From Microdochium bolleyi (lineage: Eukaryota; Ascomycota; Sordariomycetes; Xylariales; Microdochiaceae), in contig KQ964246.1 of the NCBI GenBank assembly GCA_001566295.1, positions 2,852,001 to 2,916,000 on the forward strand: DNA of 64,000 nucleotides. Direction: 5' to 3'. Position numbers and translations under genes: made by a program. This document shows, in pieces, positions 1-11,353 of the stretch. Position 1 is the stretch's first letter. The number at the start of each line of letters is the position of its first letter. The notes beneath the pieces were generated by a model that worked only from the letters and a program-made list of their open reading frames with translations, searched no databases and was not told where the DNA came from.

Positions 1-482
1 CGCATCCGCGTTACCGGCGACTTGTGGTTGTTTTCCGTCTTGATGGTGGTGGCGGTGGTGGTGGTAGGCCTGGTGCTCTTGCTCTTTCTGACTGGCGACG
101 AGCCGAGCTGCCTGACCTTCAGCGGCGATGGGGGCTCCGCATGGACCGTGATGGCGCTCTTCTTCAGAGGCGAGGATCTGTTTGGCGTGGTAGTGCCCGT
201 GATTACAGTCTTCGACTTCCTCGTTGGGTTGCTACTGCCGGCAACAGCGTGAGACACTGTCTTGCTCGTCGGTTTGTTGCTGGCCGTGCAGCCTCGCGCT
301 GGAGACGTCAACGGCAGCGAGTGTGCGAGGTTGCCATAGGAGCAAGAAGGCGCCGCTACTGATGCGGCCGGTGAAGACACGCCAAAGTGCGACTTGATCG
401 AGCTCGGCGATCCTCCGAAACCTGCACGGCCGGCGGCCCGACCGCTACCGCCTTTCTTTGGGGCAGGAGATGAAACTGAACA
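1..482 (-). CDS. possible partial exon, disordered Ser/Pro/Lys/Thr-rich frame
   Basis: Reading the minus strand from about 482 down to the window edge gives roughly 159 codons without a stop. The translation is rich in Ser, Pro, Thr and Lys, with SSPLKK, PPSPLK and SSPVRK type motifs, as in nuclear disordered proteins. A possible splice acceptor (TGTTCAG) lies just upstream on that strand, and no in-frame ATG appears until the last few bases. It begins only 19 nt past the BUB1 stop codon, so a conventional upstream exon is hard to place. It could be a 3' part of a neighbouring gene, or chance openness in G+C-rich DNA. No family was recognised. Confidence 0.25.
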
Positions 483-500
483 GCGAGATCCGGAACGCGC

Positions 501-3500
501 CTAGCCCTTCCGAGACCCCGCCGTCGCGATTTGTCTGGCCATGTTCTCAACGCGACCCATGAGTGTCTTGAGCCCAACACCTCTCTCACAGTTCGCCTCG
601 AGCCAGGTCTCCATGCCCTCCCTAACCCTGCGCAGCGAGCGTGTCACTGGCATCGTGCCGTCGCCGCCGTCGTCTGCCGCACGGCTCGCCGGGTTGAGCA
701 GTACGTCGAAGCAGTCGTTCCAGATGTCCGTCTGCCAGTATCGCTTCAGAGGCTCGCGGATCTTGTACCTGCGCGAGACGCCCAAGCCGCCCGTATCGGC
801 TCGGACCGTCTCAATGTACTTTCCGAAGAGCAGTGTGTGAATGACCCCGGCCAGTCCGTGGTAGTCGAGCTGCCACGTCCAGGGCCGGCCGTCGCGAATC
901 TCGGCGCAATCCTGGGGAGACACCTGCCAGTCGGCGATGAACTGCACGTCCGGGTCAAATGCGCGCATGTCAATGCCCCGTCCGAAATCGATGAGTACGA
1001 CACCACGGGTGGCCCAGCCGCCGGAGCCATCGGCGTGCCATTGGCTGGAGAGAGACTCGACTGCGCCGGGCAGCGCGTCGAGGCGGAGGAGGCAGTTGTC
1101 GGCCTTGAGGTCACCGTGCATGAGCTGCTTGCTGTGCAGCGCCTCTACGGTGCGCAACATCTCGATGGCGAAGAACATGGCGAGTGGCTCGTCGAGGACA
1201 CCCGATTGTTCTTTGCGGAACATGTTGACGACATCGAGAAGAGTGCCGTAGGGGTGGTATGGCAAGAAGAGGTAGCCGTCATCCTGGTAGAGGTGCAGTT
1301 CGTGCGCGGCTGAGATTGATGCGGATGCTCTGTGGTTAGGCCCAAGTCGCGATGCTGCCAGACGCATCATGTGGAACTCCCAGGCTGACGGAGGCTCCTC
1401 CATCTTTAGGGCTTCCAGACTGGCCCGCTCAGATGTCGCAAAGGCACCTTTACCCATCGCGATGATGGGCTCGTTCTCGTTCGTCTCGTCGTTCTCAGGC
1501 TGGGAGTTCTCAACCAGATAGATTGGTGCAAATGCTCCCTCGCCAAGCTGTCGGCGAATAGTGTAGTCGGTTGTGAGCTCTGGAAACTCCAATTGAACCG
1601 GACTCGAGACGCCACTGGTCCTGTCGCCAGTCTTGAAGGCCTTCATCTGAGTCTTGGCAAACCGACGAATCTCCGCGCCCTTGTCGAACCGTTCATGACG
1701 ATGGTCATAGAAGCCGGGGTACGAAGATAGCGGCGGCTGTATCTTGGACAGAATCTCGGCTAGTGTATTTGGGTCGACTGGGTTGCATTGCAGGTCTTTG
1801 ATGATAGGACCCTTGGGCACGGCAACAGATTGTCCTAGCGGCTGCTTCGTCTTGTGCAATAGCGGTTGGGCAATCTTGACTGGCGAGCGGTCGTCTTCCA
1901 CAACCTCCCTGATGGGGCTGCTGAGCGGCTCATATTCTTCGTCCTCATCCTCATCCTCCTCAGTGGTCGTGCCAAGAGAGTGGTTCTTGCTAGGAGTCTT
2001 GTAGTAGTTCGACCTGGCGTCAGTGAAGCCGAGGGACATCTCAGTCCGCTCCGTGATCGGGGTCATGAAGGGTAGCCGGTTGTTAGCAACTTCGGCCGGA
2101 TCCCTATATGGCCTCGTAGGTGCGACGTAATCCTCAGGTGGAACGGGCATGAAGCGAGTTCTGGGTTCTTCCTCGTCATCAGGAAGCTCGTAGTCGGCGT
2201 TACTATGTTCCGTCACGTCCAGATCACCGGTGTAATCTCGCGAGGGCAGATTCTGCGAAGATATAGTGTCATCTTCGACATTTTCCTTGCCCTCCCCGCC
2301 GGATCGGCCGTAGGCGATGTGCTCGCGTGTAAAGTCTGACCAATCACTAGCAACAGTCTTGTTGTCTGCGGCATCATCTTCTCCGTCGTCGTCGTTTTCA
2401 GCGTCGTAGTCTCCCAGATCACCTTCGGTCATGTCGACATGGCGTGTCGTGGCTGTGCTCTCTGCGCCGCTTGTGTAATCGCCATCGGTCATGTAGTCGT
2501 CCTCATCGCTTTCCTCCCCTGCGAGCTTGGAAGGCTTTAGGGGTGCATTGAAGATGTCGTAGATGTCGTCAGTTGCTGCTTTGGTGTGCATTGTCATTGT
2601 TGGCTCAGATGTATGTGACTTCTTCTTGGGTTTGGGCTTGGTCGGTGAGTCCAATTTGACCTTGACTACGAGGTTGTTAGCAAGGCTGATCCAGTCTAAG
2701 GTGAAGAAAATGTGAGATAGGATTTGGCAAGACTGACTGATTTGTGTCTCATTCACTTCCATGCCCTTCTTGCGTCTTGGCTTTGACGGCTTTGGCTCCT
2801 GCCTCGGGGCGTGGTTCTCTTGCGAAACAGAGTCGTCACGAAGGATCATTAGCTTCTCAACCTTGTGGCTGATTTGATCGACGACGGGAGGGGCATTTTC
2901 GTCATGGTGCACATGCTCGTAGATCTCCTCTGTTTCAAGCTCGTCATCCCACCGAGCATCCAGCCAACCTCTGCTGGCAGCCCACAGCTCCTCGAAACTC
3001 AGTTCGGTGCCTGGCTCCTCAGGTGTGGGATAGATGGCGTCGAGATCAACAAAAATCCGTTCCCGTTTACCACTGGTGGGGTTGACAATGACTTGGTGTT
3101 TCGACGGAGCAATCACGATGTGAGATTCTGCTATTCTTCTCAGGGACTAATGGAAATACATGGTTGCCTATTAGCCCAACTCTTGAACAACGCCGCTGGC
3201 AAGATGCGAGGAACGGAGGAAGCTCTTTAGCTTACAGGATCCTTGAAGATAGCCATCTTTGGCCCATTGCTCTTCTTGACAGAAGTCTGCAGCGTCTCTC
3301 CAACCCAAGGCCGTGCCTCCATGACATTCTCCTTCTTCCGATCAGCCAAGGAGCCAATGCTGTCCCAGCCTTTTGTTCCCCCACCACTCGATGACAGCGC
3401 CGACGGCTGTGCATCGGCATCCGAGAAGATTGCCATTTTCGCCTTGCCCGGTTTCGATGCTGGGCCTCCCACACCCATGTTTGGTCGCGGAGCCTGAGGG

Positions 3501-4237
3501 TCTGCTACTGTGGAGGCCACCGCCGCCGCTGCTGTGAATGGGTCGACCTTGGCTGAAAGTGCGTTGCGCGCTTTTGGCAAGGCTGGTGATGATGGAGCCT
3601 CGCTTGCGTCAGGCTGTTCCGCGCGCCTCCTCTCGAACTCGCCGAACTTGCGGACGAGTCTCTGGACGGGACGGGCTTCTCTCTCGATGCCGAGCTTGTA
3701 GACCTCTTCTGCTTGTGTCCAGCGACCAGCACTCTCGAGCCAGGCAGCGTACTCCTCGTAGAACAGAGCTAGCGTCTCGCCGATGGCGTGGCGGGAGAGG
3801 AAGATGTACGTCTCGCGGGGCGAGTCCGAGAAGAAGTGGATGTAGTGCAGCCACAGCTTGAGGTATCTGGGGTCGTTTCTGTACTGGGCGGAACCAATGA
3901 AGGCCTTTGTGGCGCGCTCGAGCAGTGTGTGCAGCTGAGACTGTGGCGTGGCCTGGGCTGAAGGGTATGCGTCAAAGGTCCAGCGGACGTAGCGGTCGAA
4001 GATGTCTAGAGGGTCGTCGGACTCTGAAAGGGCGGCGACCTCTGCTTCGTACTCTGCTCTGATGCAGTCGTTGACGTTCTTCGAGTCCGTGGGCGTCGGT
4101 GTGTTGAGCTTGTGGAGTGGTGACGATGAGAAGGTCTCGACGAGTTTCCTTGCCGAGCGGCCGCTGGGGAGGGCCTGGATGTTTTCCTTTTGTCCCTCAA
4201 TCACGTCGAAATCGATCAAGTCTCCGGCAGCCATCAT
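501..4237 (-). CDS. BUB1: spindle-checkpoint kinase BUB1 (MadBub type)
   Basis: Ser/Thr kinase of the mitotic checkpoint, acting at kinetochores with BUB3. Three exons give 1191 aa: 4237-3236, 3146-2738 and 2665-501. Introns are 89 nt (3147-3235, GTAAGC donor) and 72 nt (2666-2737). The 72-nt intron is in frame and has no stop; removing it restores the motif MEVNETQIIKVKLDSP. Residues 1-2 are both Met, so either may start. The N-terminal TPR-like Mad3/BUB1 region 1 lies near residues 70-210 and is flanked by KEN boxes at 17-19 and 302-304. The middle is acidic and disordered. The C-terminal kinase keeps EALKMEEPPSAWEF (ATP lysine), HGDLKADN (catalytic loop) and DFG. KEN boxes plus an intact kinase in one protein point to the undivided ancestral form. 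It is divergent from the Zn2Cys6 gene. Confidence 0.93.
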
Positions 4238-5283
4238 GGCCGTGGCGAGTGTGGCGAGACGGAGCTGTGGGTTAGTGGTCGTGTCGCGCGCCGTAGCAGG
4301 TCGCGTTGATTGTGTGGTTGTGTGTCTTGAGGTCTGGAGGCAGCAAAGCACCAGTCAGGGGTGTGTTATGCTTGGTGGGCTTGTCTGCTGTTGTTGATCT
4401 GCGGCGCAGCGGTCAGGCGCCACTGTGGAAAGACCCTGGAGGTGGGGGCTGTTGACCTGGCAACAACCACATCTGTTTGGTGGGGTCTGGTCCTTCCACT
4501 TCTTGCCTGCATCGCTGACAACAACCTGGAATACCGATATCTTCACGTTGCTTCCATCAGCATCCTTGGGGTAGCAGCACTGAGGTGCCCCTACTCCCTC
4601 GCTAGCAGTGATCAAAGCCAGCTGACGCCAGCACTGCCTCTGTGCCATCCGCCAGCAAAGGAGCGGCTGCGCAAGTCAACATGCGACCAAGGATGCGGTT
4701 CACAAAGCAGAGGGCAGGCAGGACTCGAGGCCTCTTCTCATGAGCCAGGCAGCATTCCGGGACACGCGGGCCCCGGCGCCTCTGATGTCAACGATTCGTG
4801 TTCCGTTGCCGGTGCCTACGAGTTTGGCATGATAGAGGGACCCGGCCCGGCACATCGAACCCACCCTCCTCCGTTGTGGAGTCGTGGACACCGCCGATTC
4901 CGAGGACACCGAACATCATGGCGCCCGCTCTCCGCTCCGGCACGGATGCTCCACAACGGCTCTATGCTTACCTCGATCTCAGTCGTTGACAACTTGCGAC
5001 CGACACACCTGAGCTGAACAGCCCTACCGGACTACTGCTCCGTACCGTTCTTCGCATTTTGGGCCGGACACGACGTGCATGTACAGGGGTGTCATCCTTG
5101 CCACGTGCTGCAACATCAACGGGGACGACCCCTCGCCTTGGCAGATGCCGACGGCCACGAAACACCTCGGGTTGAAATGTTGGGGGCCGTCCGTCGTGTT
5201 TCTCGCATTCGTGTCCCTCGTGCCATGCTCTCTCCCATCTCTCGTCTCCCCACTACGGCCTGCGACGTCGAAGCCCCCCTACG
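4238..5283. other. intergenic region between divergent genes
   Basis: About 1 kb separates the BUB1 start from the Zn2Cys6 start, and both promoters must lie here. Several short open frames occur but none resembles a known protein. A hidden 5' exon of either gene is possible but I see no strong splice signals that require one. Confidence 0.6.
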
Positions 5284-7188
5284 ATGACCTTGCGCTCGAC
5301 CCGCGCAGGCTACTCAAAGTCGCGCGCGGGCTGCTTCACGTGCAAGAAGCGCCATGTCCGCTGCGATGAAGCTAAACCAGTCTGTGGCGCCTGCTACCGG
5401 CTGCTCCTGTCCTGCGAGTATCCCTTGGCTGCCGCCACGAGGTCCGCTCTCCAGAACCAACATGCCTGCCAGCGCATTCTCCTGCCTGCGGCAGACGGGC
5501 TCCGTGTGATTCTCCAGAAGCCCGGGATGGGTAGACACCTGCAGTCCCCCGAGGACACGGCCCGTGCCGTCGTCTATTCTGCCTTTGCCACTCTGGGTCC
5601 GGTCGGAGGGCTCCAGAGCGAATTCTTCAGCCATACGCTCACTGGCGAAAGCCAACACATCATCTGCTACCGGTACATATGTCTGACAATCCGCGACCTC
5701 ACGCGCAACAATGCTTTACGCCCGCTCGGCTTCAAGGCTCTCTGTCTGCCCCAGCATGAGCCCGTCCATGACCCACACGTCCTGTCGGCGGTACGCAACT
5801 ACACTTGTGCCCTGTCTTCTTTCCGGGCGTCCCTTGCATCCATGACGCCGCGGGACGTCGCCCACGGCACCTCGTGCTTCGCCATGCTGGAGCTCCTCCA
5901 GGGCAACATGTCGGCTCGCGACGCCATCCTGTCTGCGGGAGTGGCGCTTCTGCAGCCCTTTGTGGTCGAACAGCCGCGGCCAGACGGGTCAGTGCGATAC
6001 GGTATCCATCCGCTCTACGACGACTGCCCGAGCGTTTATAACAGTGAAGGCTCCAGTGTCCGTTTCACAGCAGCCAGGGTGCTCTTCCGTCCTACTCAGG
6101 CTGAAATGGAGGCTCGGTGCGGCAATGCTGAACACCAAAGACATCAGTATACTCTCCCGCCCTTTCACCTCCCAGCTGAATTCCCTACTCCCTTCTCGGG
6201 TGACTCGATCGAGTGCCTGAGACGAAAATGGAAGACCTTTCACGACACATTCGAGTCATGGCTGCTAAGCCGTTACTGGTTTCTGGCATTGGGCGTACAT
6301 CTCGATAGCCTGGAGCATCTCGCCGATCAGCGCCGTTTCGTGGCCCAGCTCGAGATCTGGCATCTCACGCTGCACGTCAAAGACCAGCTTTCGCGCATGT
6401 CCTCGACTACATCGTCACCGGCCGATATCGATCCCGTGGTCCTCCACACAGACAGTGGCAAGAATGGCGAGTCCGACATCAATGCTATATTCTGTGACCC
6501 CCTCACTACCTGGCGGACGTACATCCAGTTCTACCGGCTCATAATGGCTGTGCCAAATCTTGGTGGTGCCACGACCGACCACGATGGTTCCTCGTATCCG
6601 GATACAGTGTCCGCATTGATGCTACAGGATTTCGAGGTGAAAGGCCTGCAAAGGATAATCGCCCACCGCCGCCGCGAGCTGGACGGGTTCATGCACTCGG
6701 GATCAAACGACATGTTCTTTGACATGAGCATGCTGCCGGTTCTGAGCATGCAAGCGGCTACTGGCCAAGGTATATTCCGCTCTAGCTCCGGCACCGGCAC
6801 GGATTCTTCCTACGACTTGCCTATTCCAGCAGAGAGCATGACTGGGCTGGTCATCGAGAAGCAGCTCGCCCTCGTGGATCTGCAGAGCAGCCTTGTTGCA
6901 GCGGAGTTCCGGCGCCTGCAGGGACGACAGGATGACGAGAGTCCATCACCCCTCTCTTCGCAAGAGAAAGCGACGTCGCCACTTCATGGAGGAGAAGGAG
7001 GAGGAGAGGGACAAAGAGACAGCTATGGTACCGAGGGAAGTAGAGCGCCGCACAGCACGACGCGTTCCTCGCGGGAGGACTTTGGGTTCTTGCCTATGAG
7101 CGAGCGGGAGCGTATAGTCGTCGCGGTTGTTGTACCTGTGCTGAAGGCGATGACGGCACGGCATCTGCGGGGGTGGTTGAGCTTATGA
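5284..7188 (+). CDS. Zn(II)2Cys6 fungal transcription factor
   Basis: Single-exon frame of 634 aa. The N-terminus carries a binuclear zinc cluster at about residues 17-45, CxxCxxxxxxCxxxxxxCxxCxxxxxxC (starting CFTCKKRHVRC), preceded by SKSRAG as in many sterol-regulator-like members. The rest matches the length and loose composition of the fungal-specific transcription factor middle domain. A variable Gly/Glu/Ser-rich stretch sits near residues 540-595. The start was chosen because the zinc cluster begins just after it. It is a nuclear DNA-binding regulator; the targets cannot be told from sequence. The stop is 161 bp from the convergent TenA-like gene, and a regulatory link between the two is only a guess. 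Confidence 0.88.
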   Translation: MTLRSTRAGYSKSRAGCFTCKKRHVRCDEAKPVCGACYRLLLSCEYPLAAATRSALQNQHACQRILLPAADGLRVILQKPGMGRHLQSPEDTARAVVYSAFATLGPVGGLQSEFFSHTLTGESQHIICYRYICLTIRDLTRNNALRPLGFKALCLPQHEPVHDPHVLSAVRNYTCALSSFRASLASMTPRDVAHGTSCFAMLELLQGNMSARDAILSAGVALLQPFVVEQPRPDGSVRYGIHPLYDDCPSVYNSEGSSVRFTAARVLFRPTQAEMEARCGNAEHQRHQYTLPPFHLPAEFPTPFSGDSIECLRRKWKTFHDTFESWLLSRYWFLALGVHLDSLEHLADQRRFVAQLEIWHLTLHVKDQLSRMSSTTSSPADIDPVVLHTDSGKNGESDINAIFCDPLTTWRTYIQFYRLIMAVPNLGGATTDHDGSSYPDTVSALMLQDFEVKGLQRIIAHRRRELDGFMHSGSNDMFFDMSMLPVLSMQAATGQGIFRSSSGTGTDSSYDLPIPAESMTGLVIEKQLALVDLQSSLVAAEFRRLQGRQDDESPSPLSSQEKATSPLHGGEGGGEGQRDSYGTEGSRAPHSTTRSSREDFGFLPMSERERIVVAVVVPVLKAMTARHLRGWLSL

Positions 7189-7349
7189 AGTACACATGCG
7201 CACGGAATTTGCGCTCTGTACTGGCTGTCGGATCTATGTACATATCGCACACCAGAATAGCTCTCACGGGCCCAGCGTGATTTACGCACGTTCTAATAAT
7301 AAAACAAAAGACCACCTTTTTTTGACACGTCCTCCGTCGAGTTCACTGA

Positions 7350-8252
7350 CTACTGCACCGCCGGCCAGAAGCCCTCCTCAAGCAGCAGCACCTGTCTAAA
7401 CACTTCCCCAGCCACAGCTTCGGTACCGTCCGAGGACGCATCCTGTCCCTGCCGCACCACGGCAGCGAAGTTATCCAGGCACCCGCGGATCTCCTCCACA
7501 AAGGTCTTGAACTCGTCCGACGTCCAGTTCGGGATGAAAGCCTTGCGTAGCGCGCCGCCGTCCTCGTCCTCCGAGCTCGCATCCTGATCAACATCCTTGC
7601 TGCTGCCGCCGCCGCTGCTGCTACGGCCCTGTGCAGCAGCATACAACCACGCATCGAGGTACACCTTCTCCGTGGTCCAGAGCACCACGAGACCCCTGAG
7701 CAGCGCCATCTTGTTGTTGTCTTTGTTGCTATTGTTGTCCTCGCCGCCGCCGCCGACCTTGCCGCCAAACGAGTCGAACAGGTCGATGTACCCGCGGGTC
7801 GTCTCGTTCGGCCCAAACGCCGCGTCCGACGCGGGCCCCATGCTCGCCAGGTCGATCCCGTACTCGGCCGCCGTGTCCTCGAAGAACGCCAGCTCGCGCA
7901 GGATGTTCTCCAGACAGGCCCGCAGCATCTCGAGGATGCGCCACTCCAGGGTCTGCGTCATCGACATCCTCATCTTTATCTTGGCGTGGGCCGCCGCCGC
8001 CCCGCCGTACCGGATGGGAGTGGGCAGCTCCACGAGCGACAGCAGGCCCCCGATGAACCGCACGTACGCCTGCGCGTACAGCCGGTCCTGCGAGAGCCAC
8101 TGCGACAGGTGGGACCGGGACAGCCGGCCGGCGCCCGCGAGCTCGAGGAAGCGCGACTGCGTCGCCCGCGGGTAGAGTGCTGCCGTGTCCGGGAGGTGCA
8201 GGAGGTGATCGGTCAGACCAGGCCGCTGGTGTGTGTCGTCGTGGCCAGCCAT
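7350..8252 (-). CDS. TenA/THI-4/PQQC-like (haem-oxygenase fold) protein
   Basis: Single-exon frame of 300 aa. The N-terminal half has the TenA-like pattern: a short lead (LTDHLLHL), then SRFLELAGAGRLSRSHLSQW, SQDRLYAQAY, and helices ending in LENILRELAFFEDTAAEYG. These are typical of fungal thiaminase-2/TenA-related proteins. The family includes enzymes that hydrolyse thiamine breakdown products, but many fungal members are unassigned and I cannot confirm the catalytic cysteine seen in bacterial TenA. Two Gly/Ser/Asn-rich insertions, encoded by simple repeats near 7600 and 7735, interrupt the C-terminal half. It is convergent with the Zn2Cys6 gene. Start codon context is acceptable and no intron is needed. 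Confidence 0.72.
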   Translation of the reverse strand: MAGHDDTHQRPGLTDHLLHLPDTAALYPRATQSRFLELAGAGRLSRSHLSQWLSQDRLYAQAYVRFIGGLLSLVELPTPIRYGGAAAAHAKIKMRMSMTQTLEWRILEMLRACLENILRELAFFEDTAAEYGIDLASMGPASDAAFGPNETTRGYIDLFDSFGGKVGGGGEDNNSNKDNNKMALLRGLVVLWTTEKVYLDAWLYAAAQGRSSSGGGSSKDVDQDASSEDEDGGALRKAFIPNWTSDEFKTFVEEIRGCLDNFAAVVRQGQDASSDGTEAVAGEVFRQVLLLEEGFWPAVQ

Positions 8253-8754
8253 TTTGTCATGTGTGTTCTATAAGGGAGGGGGGCTTCTTTGGTCTCTCCT
8301 GTTCCGAACGAGAAATTGACGAATCGCAGAAGGACTGACGCAAAAGGTGGGATTGGGCTCAGTGTGTGTGGCAGTCTGTTCTGAGGATGCGGGAGTTGTT
8401 GTGCAGGACCAGGAGCGCGGCTATTGCCGGGTTGACAGGGCGTAGTCCTGTGTCGTCATTCGCACAGAGCCCCAGAGGTACATACATTGTGCACAAGCAG
8501 CACCGGATCACGCGAGAGATCATCTCGATCTTGACAGTCTATGTGTGCACCGAAGAACTACGGATGCTCAATACCAGGTTGCGGCTGTGCCACTTTGTCC
8601 CTATGATTTTGTAATATTCACAAGTTACATTATAGCCAGAGTGCGTGAACGCTGGCTATACTTCAGCGCGGAACTTCGATGCTGCTCGGTTTGTCCTTCA
8701 CCCACTGCGAGTGCATCCACCTCGCCTTCAAGTCTGCCGTTCCGTTCTTCCAGT
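8253..8754. other. intergenic region
   Basis: This stretch holds the 5' flank of the TenA-like gene and the 3' flank of the U2AF gene. No coding signal or RNA gene is visible. Confidence 0.6.
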
Positions 8755-10744
8755 TTACCAAGCGCCAACGTCAAAGTTTTCCTGCGAGACAAAGTCAGTC
8801 ACCTCTATTCCATGACAGAATGCATTGGGCAGCATGAGAGCATAATTGACATACCTCGGGGAAGAAAGTCGTGACAACCGTCCTGTCTGCGAACTTTCGC
8901 CCAGCTAGAGCTTGCAGTGCCTTCTTGCACGACTCAGCAGTATCATACTTGATGTAGATCTTGCCGACGCCAGCAGACTGCCGGCTGCCTCCAGTGGGCC
9001 GCGGGATTTTGATGGCCAAGATGTTGCCGAATTTGGAGCATTCCTCCTGCACATCCTCGAGAATTTCTGTGACGGGTTAGCTTCTTTTTGTCTAGACAAT
9101 TCAGGTAAATGCATGTCAACATACCTTCATAGTCATCGTTGTCCATGAGCTCGTCCGGAGTCACCATGTTCAGCAGCTGGAGGACTCTGCTCTCATCGAA
9201 GTCTCCCGTCGCAGTCGTGCCAGCAAGCATGGACATGGCATTGATGCCCATCTCGACGCCGGAAACCTGCGTAATGCCTATGCTGGCCTTGACAACCTTG
9301 AGAGCCTTGTCACCAATACTCATGCCATTGAGGCCTTGTATGGCGATAGCTGTGGCTTGGGGGTCGGTGAACTCGCAGAATGCGATGCCCTGCAAAACTA
9401 ATGTCAGCAACGTCTACCGCAGGCCATGCCTTTTTTCTATCAGCGGGACTTACCCGAGACTCCTCAGTGTGGCTATCCTTGACCAGGGTCAAGGCCTTCA
9501 ATTCTCCAAACGACACCAGAAGCTCCTGGACTTGCTCCTCAGTGAGGTACGGCGGAAGGTTGGCAATGCTGATCTTGTGGGGAGTGTCCACAACCACCTT
9601 TGACACAACGCCAGGCTCATAGGGTGCCTCGTCAGCGATCGCTGGTACGATGTAGTCCTTAGGCCGCGAAATCTTGAGGCCATTAGTAGTGTCCTCGGAC
9701 TCCATGGAGATGCCATCCAGAGCGAGGGCAACAGTGGCTTCTGAGGGGTTCCTGAACTCCAGAAGAGCGAAGTTGCCCTCTTGCGACAATTGACACAGAA
9801 CGCACGGGTCGGTGCTCTCGATGACATTGAGGCCGTTTAGCTGCAAGTTGAAGAAGGCCATGACGCTGTCTTCCGTCGAGTTGGGTGGGAGATTATGGAC
9901 GACAAGTCGCTTGCTCTGTCTCGAGTTCGTAGGTCTCAGAGCTGTGTTGTTGGCAGACCCAGCCGGCTGGTTCATGAAGGCCTGGAGCTTGGTAGGATCG
10001 ACCTGCTGTTGCCGGGGCGCGCCGGGAAGAGGGAACATGCCCGACTGCTTCGCCTGCTCAGCAGTCACGTTCTCATAGCCAGGAGGCTTGATGTCCCATT
10101 GTGTCATCCGTCGCTTGCGCTCTAGAACCGGCGTAACGTCGGTCAGGTCGGGTGTAGGTTCTCTCTTCTTCGGAGGGGGGGTTGGGCTGCGTCCACGTCG
10201 GTTCTGCGCAAAGAGGTCGTCGTCGCGGTCGCCTCCACCACGGTCACGGCCGCCGGGGCCGCCGCGGTCGTCTCTGTCTCTCCTGGGTCCGCGCCTGTCG
10301 TCGAAGGGTTCGCGGTCGCGCCGAGGTGGGCGGACGCCTGCGTCACGACGCTCGTCCCTACGACGGTCGCCACGGTCCCAGTCCCGATCCCTCCTGTCTC
10401 CTCTGTCGCGACCACCGTCGCGGCCACCGTCGCGACCACCGCCGCCACCACTGCCGCCACCACTGCCGCCGTATCGGTCTTCACGCTCACGGTCTCTATG
10501 GGTGCGGCTGGATGCGTACGCGTCGTCGTCTCTGTGGGATCGGCGGGGCGATCTGCTGCGCCTGCGGTCGCGTCGGTCGCCGCCTCTGTCGCTGCCTCTA
10601 TCGCGTCTGTCGTCCCTCGACGAGTAGTCACGGGATGAGCCATGACGGCCATCTGTGCACAAAGTCAGTCCATTGATGGTGAGGTGCCATTGGCAGTCCT
10701 GGAAGCTGCGACTTACCTCGCGACGAATAGGTGTCGCCGTTCAT
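8755..10744 (-). CDS. U2AF65: splicing factor U2AF large subunit
   Basis: Binds the polypyrimidine tract and recruits U2 snRNP in the nucleus. Five exons give 576 aa: 10744-10717 (28 nt), 10652-9454, 9389-9125, 9066-8855 and 8781-8755 (27 nt). Introns are 64, 64, 58 and 73 nt, all GT-AG. Exon 1 encodes MNGDTYSSRG; the last exon supplies ENFDVGAW and the stop, a normal fungal U2AF ending. Domain order: an Arg/Ser/Asp-rich N-terminus to about residue 130; a U2AF35-binding stretch with MTQWDIKPPGYENVTAEQAKQ; RRM1 from KRLVVHNLPP; RRM2 from HKISIANLPPYLTEEQV; and a C-terminal UHM with GKIYIKYDTAESCKKALQAL. It is divergent from OGG1 across 609 bp. Confidence 0.95.
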
Positions 10745-11353
10745 GGTGGCGCGAGGCGTTGCTGGGGAGGTCTGAACAACAACAGCCGCGCAATGAAGCC
10801 TGTGGAAAGGTCGCCGATGTGGTGGGAGAAGCAGGGACGAGGGCAGTGCTGTGACTGGTTGAAAGATTGGCTGATGGCGATGATGCTGTGTGGACGACGA
10901 GGCTGGAGAATGCGCCAGTGCTCCAGAGCAGTGCAGTGCAGCATGGTCCAATGGCCGTGCGCTCTCGCGTGGCCGGCGTAGAAATTTCCAGCCGCGCCTG
11001 CCTGCCTTGCGCTTGCGCAGCACCTGCGTCGCCCATGTCGCTGCATGGTCCAGGGCCACCAAGGGCCACTCCGCTGCCAGCCCGTCATTGGCTGCAGGCA
11101 CTGTCGGGGGGGCTCCACTCCGTCGAGAAGGGGCCCTGGGGGGCGACTTATTGAGCCAGCTGGAGACCTTTCGAACCGAGACACATCACTCCGGTGAGAG
11201 AAAGACCACAACACCCCCTCCCGTCTTGATGTCCTTCGTGCCTTGAGGTCCGCAAGGCTGGCAAAGACTGCCGCCTAAGCTGACCCCAGCGTGGAAGAGA
11301 ACACCGAGTAGTTGGAGGGCCGCGTACCCAGACTCACCATCACGACTTCGAGC
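10745..11353. promoter_or_regulatory. divergent promoter, U2AF / OGG1
   Basis: 609 bp lie between the two start codons, so both promoters are here. The two genes may be co-regulated, but I see no convincing specific site. Open frames across it are short and unlike known proteins. Confidence 0.5.

Noticed and set aside
531..1313. 260-codon plus-strand frame
   Set aside because: Exact antisense of the BUB1 kinase domain; the minus-strand frame has all kinase motifs.
5284..8252. Zn2Cys6 gene plus TenA-like gene as a thiamine or secondary-metabolite cluster
   Set aside because: Only two convergent genes with no biosynthetic enzymes nearby; the link is not supported.
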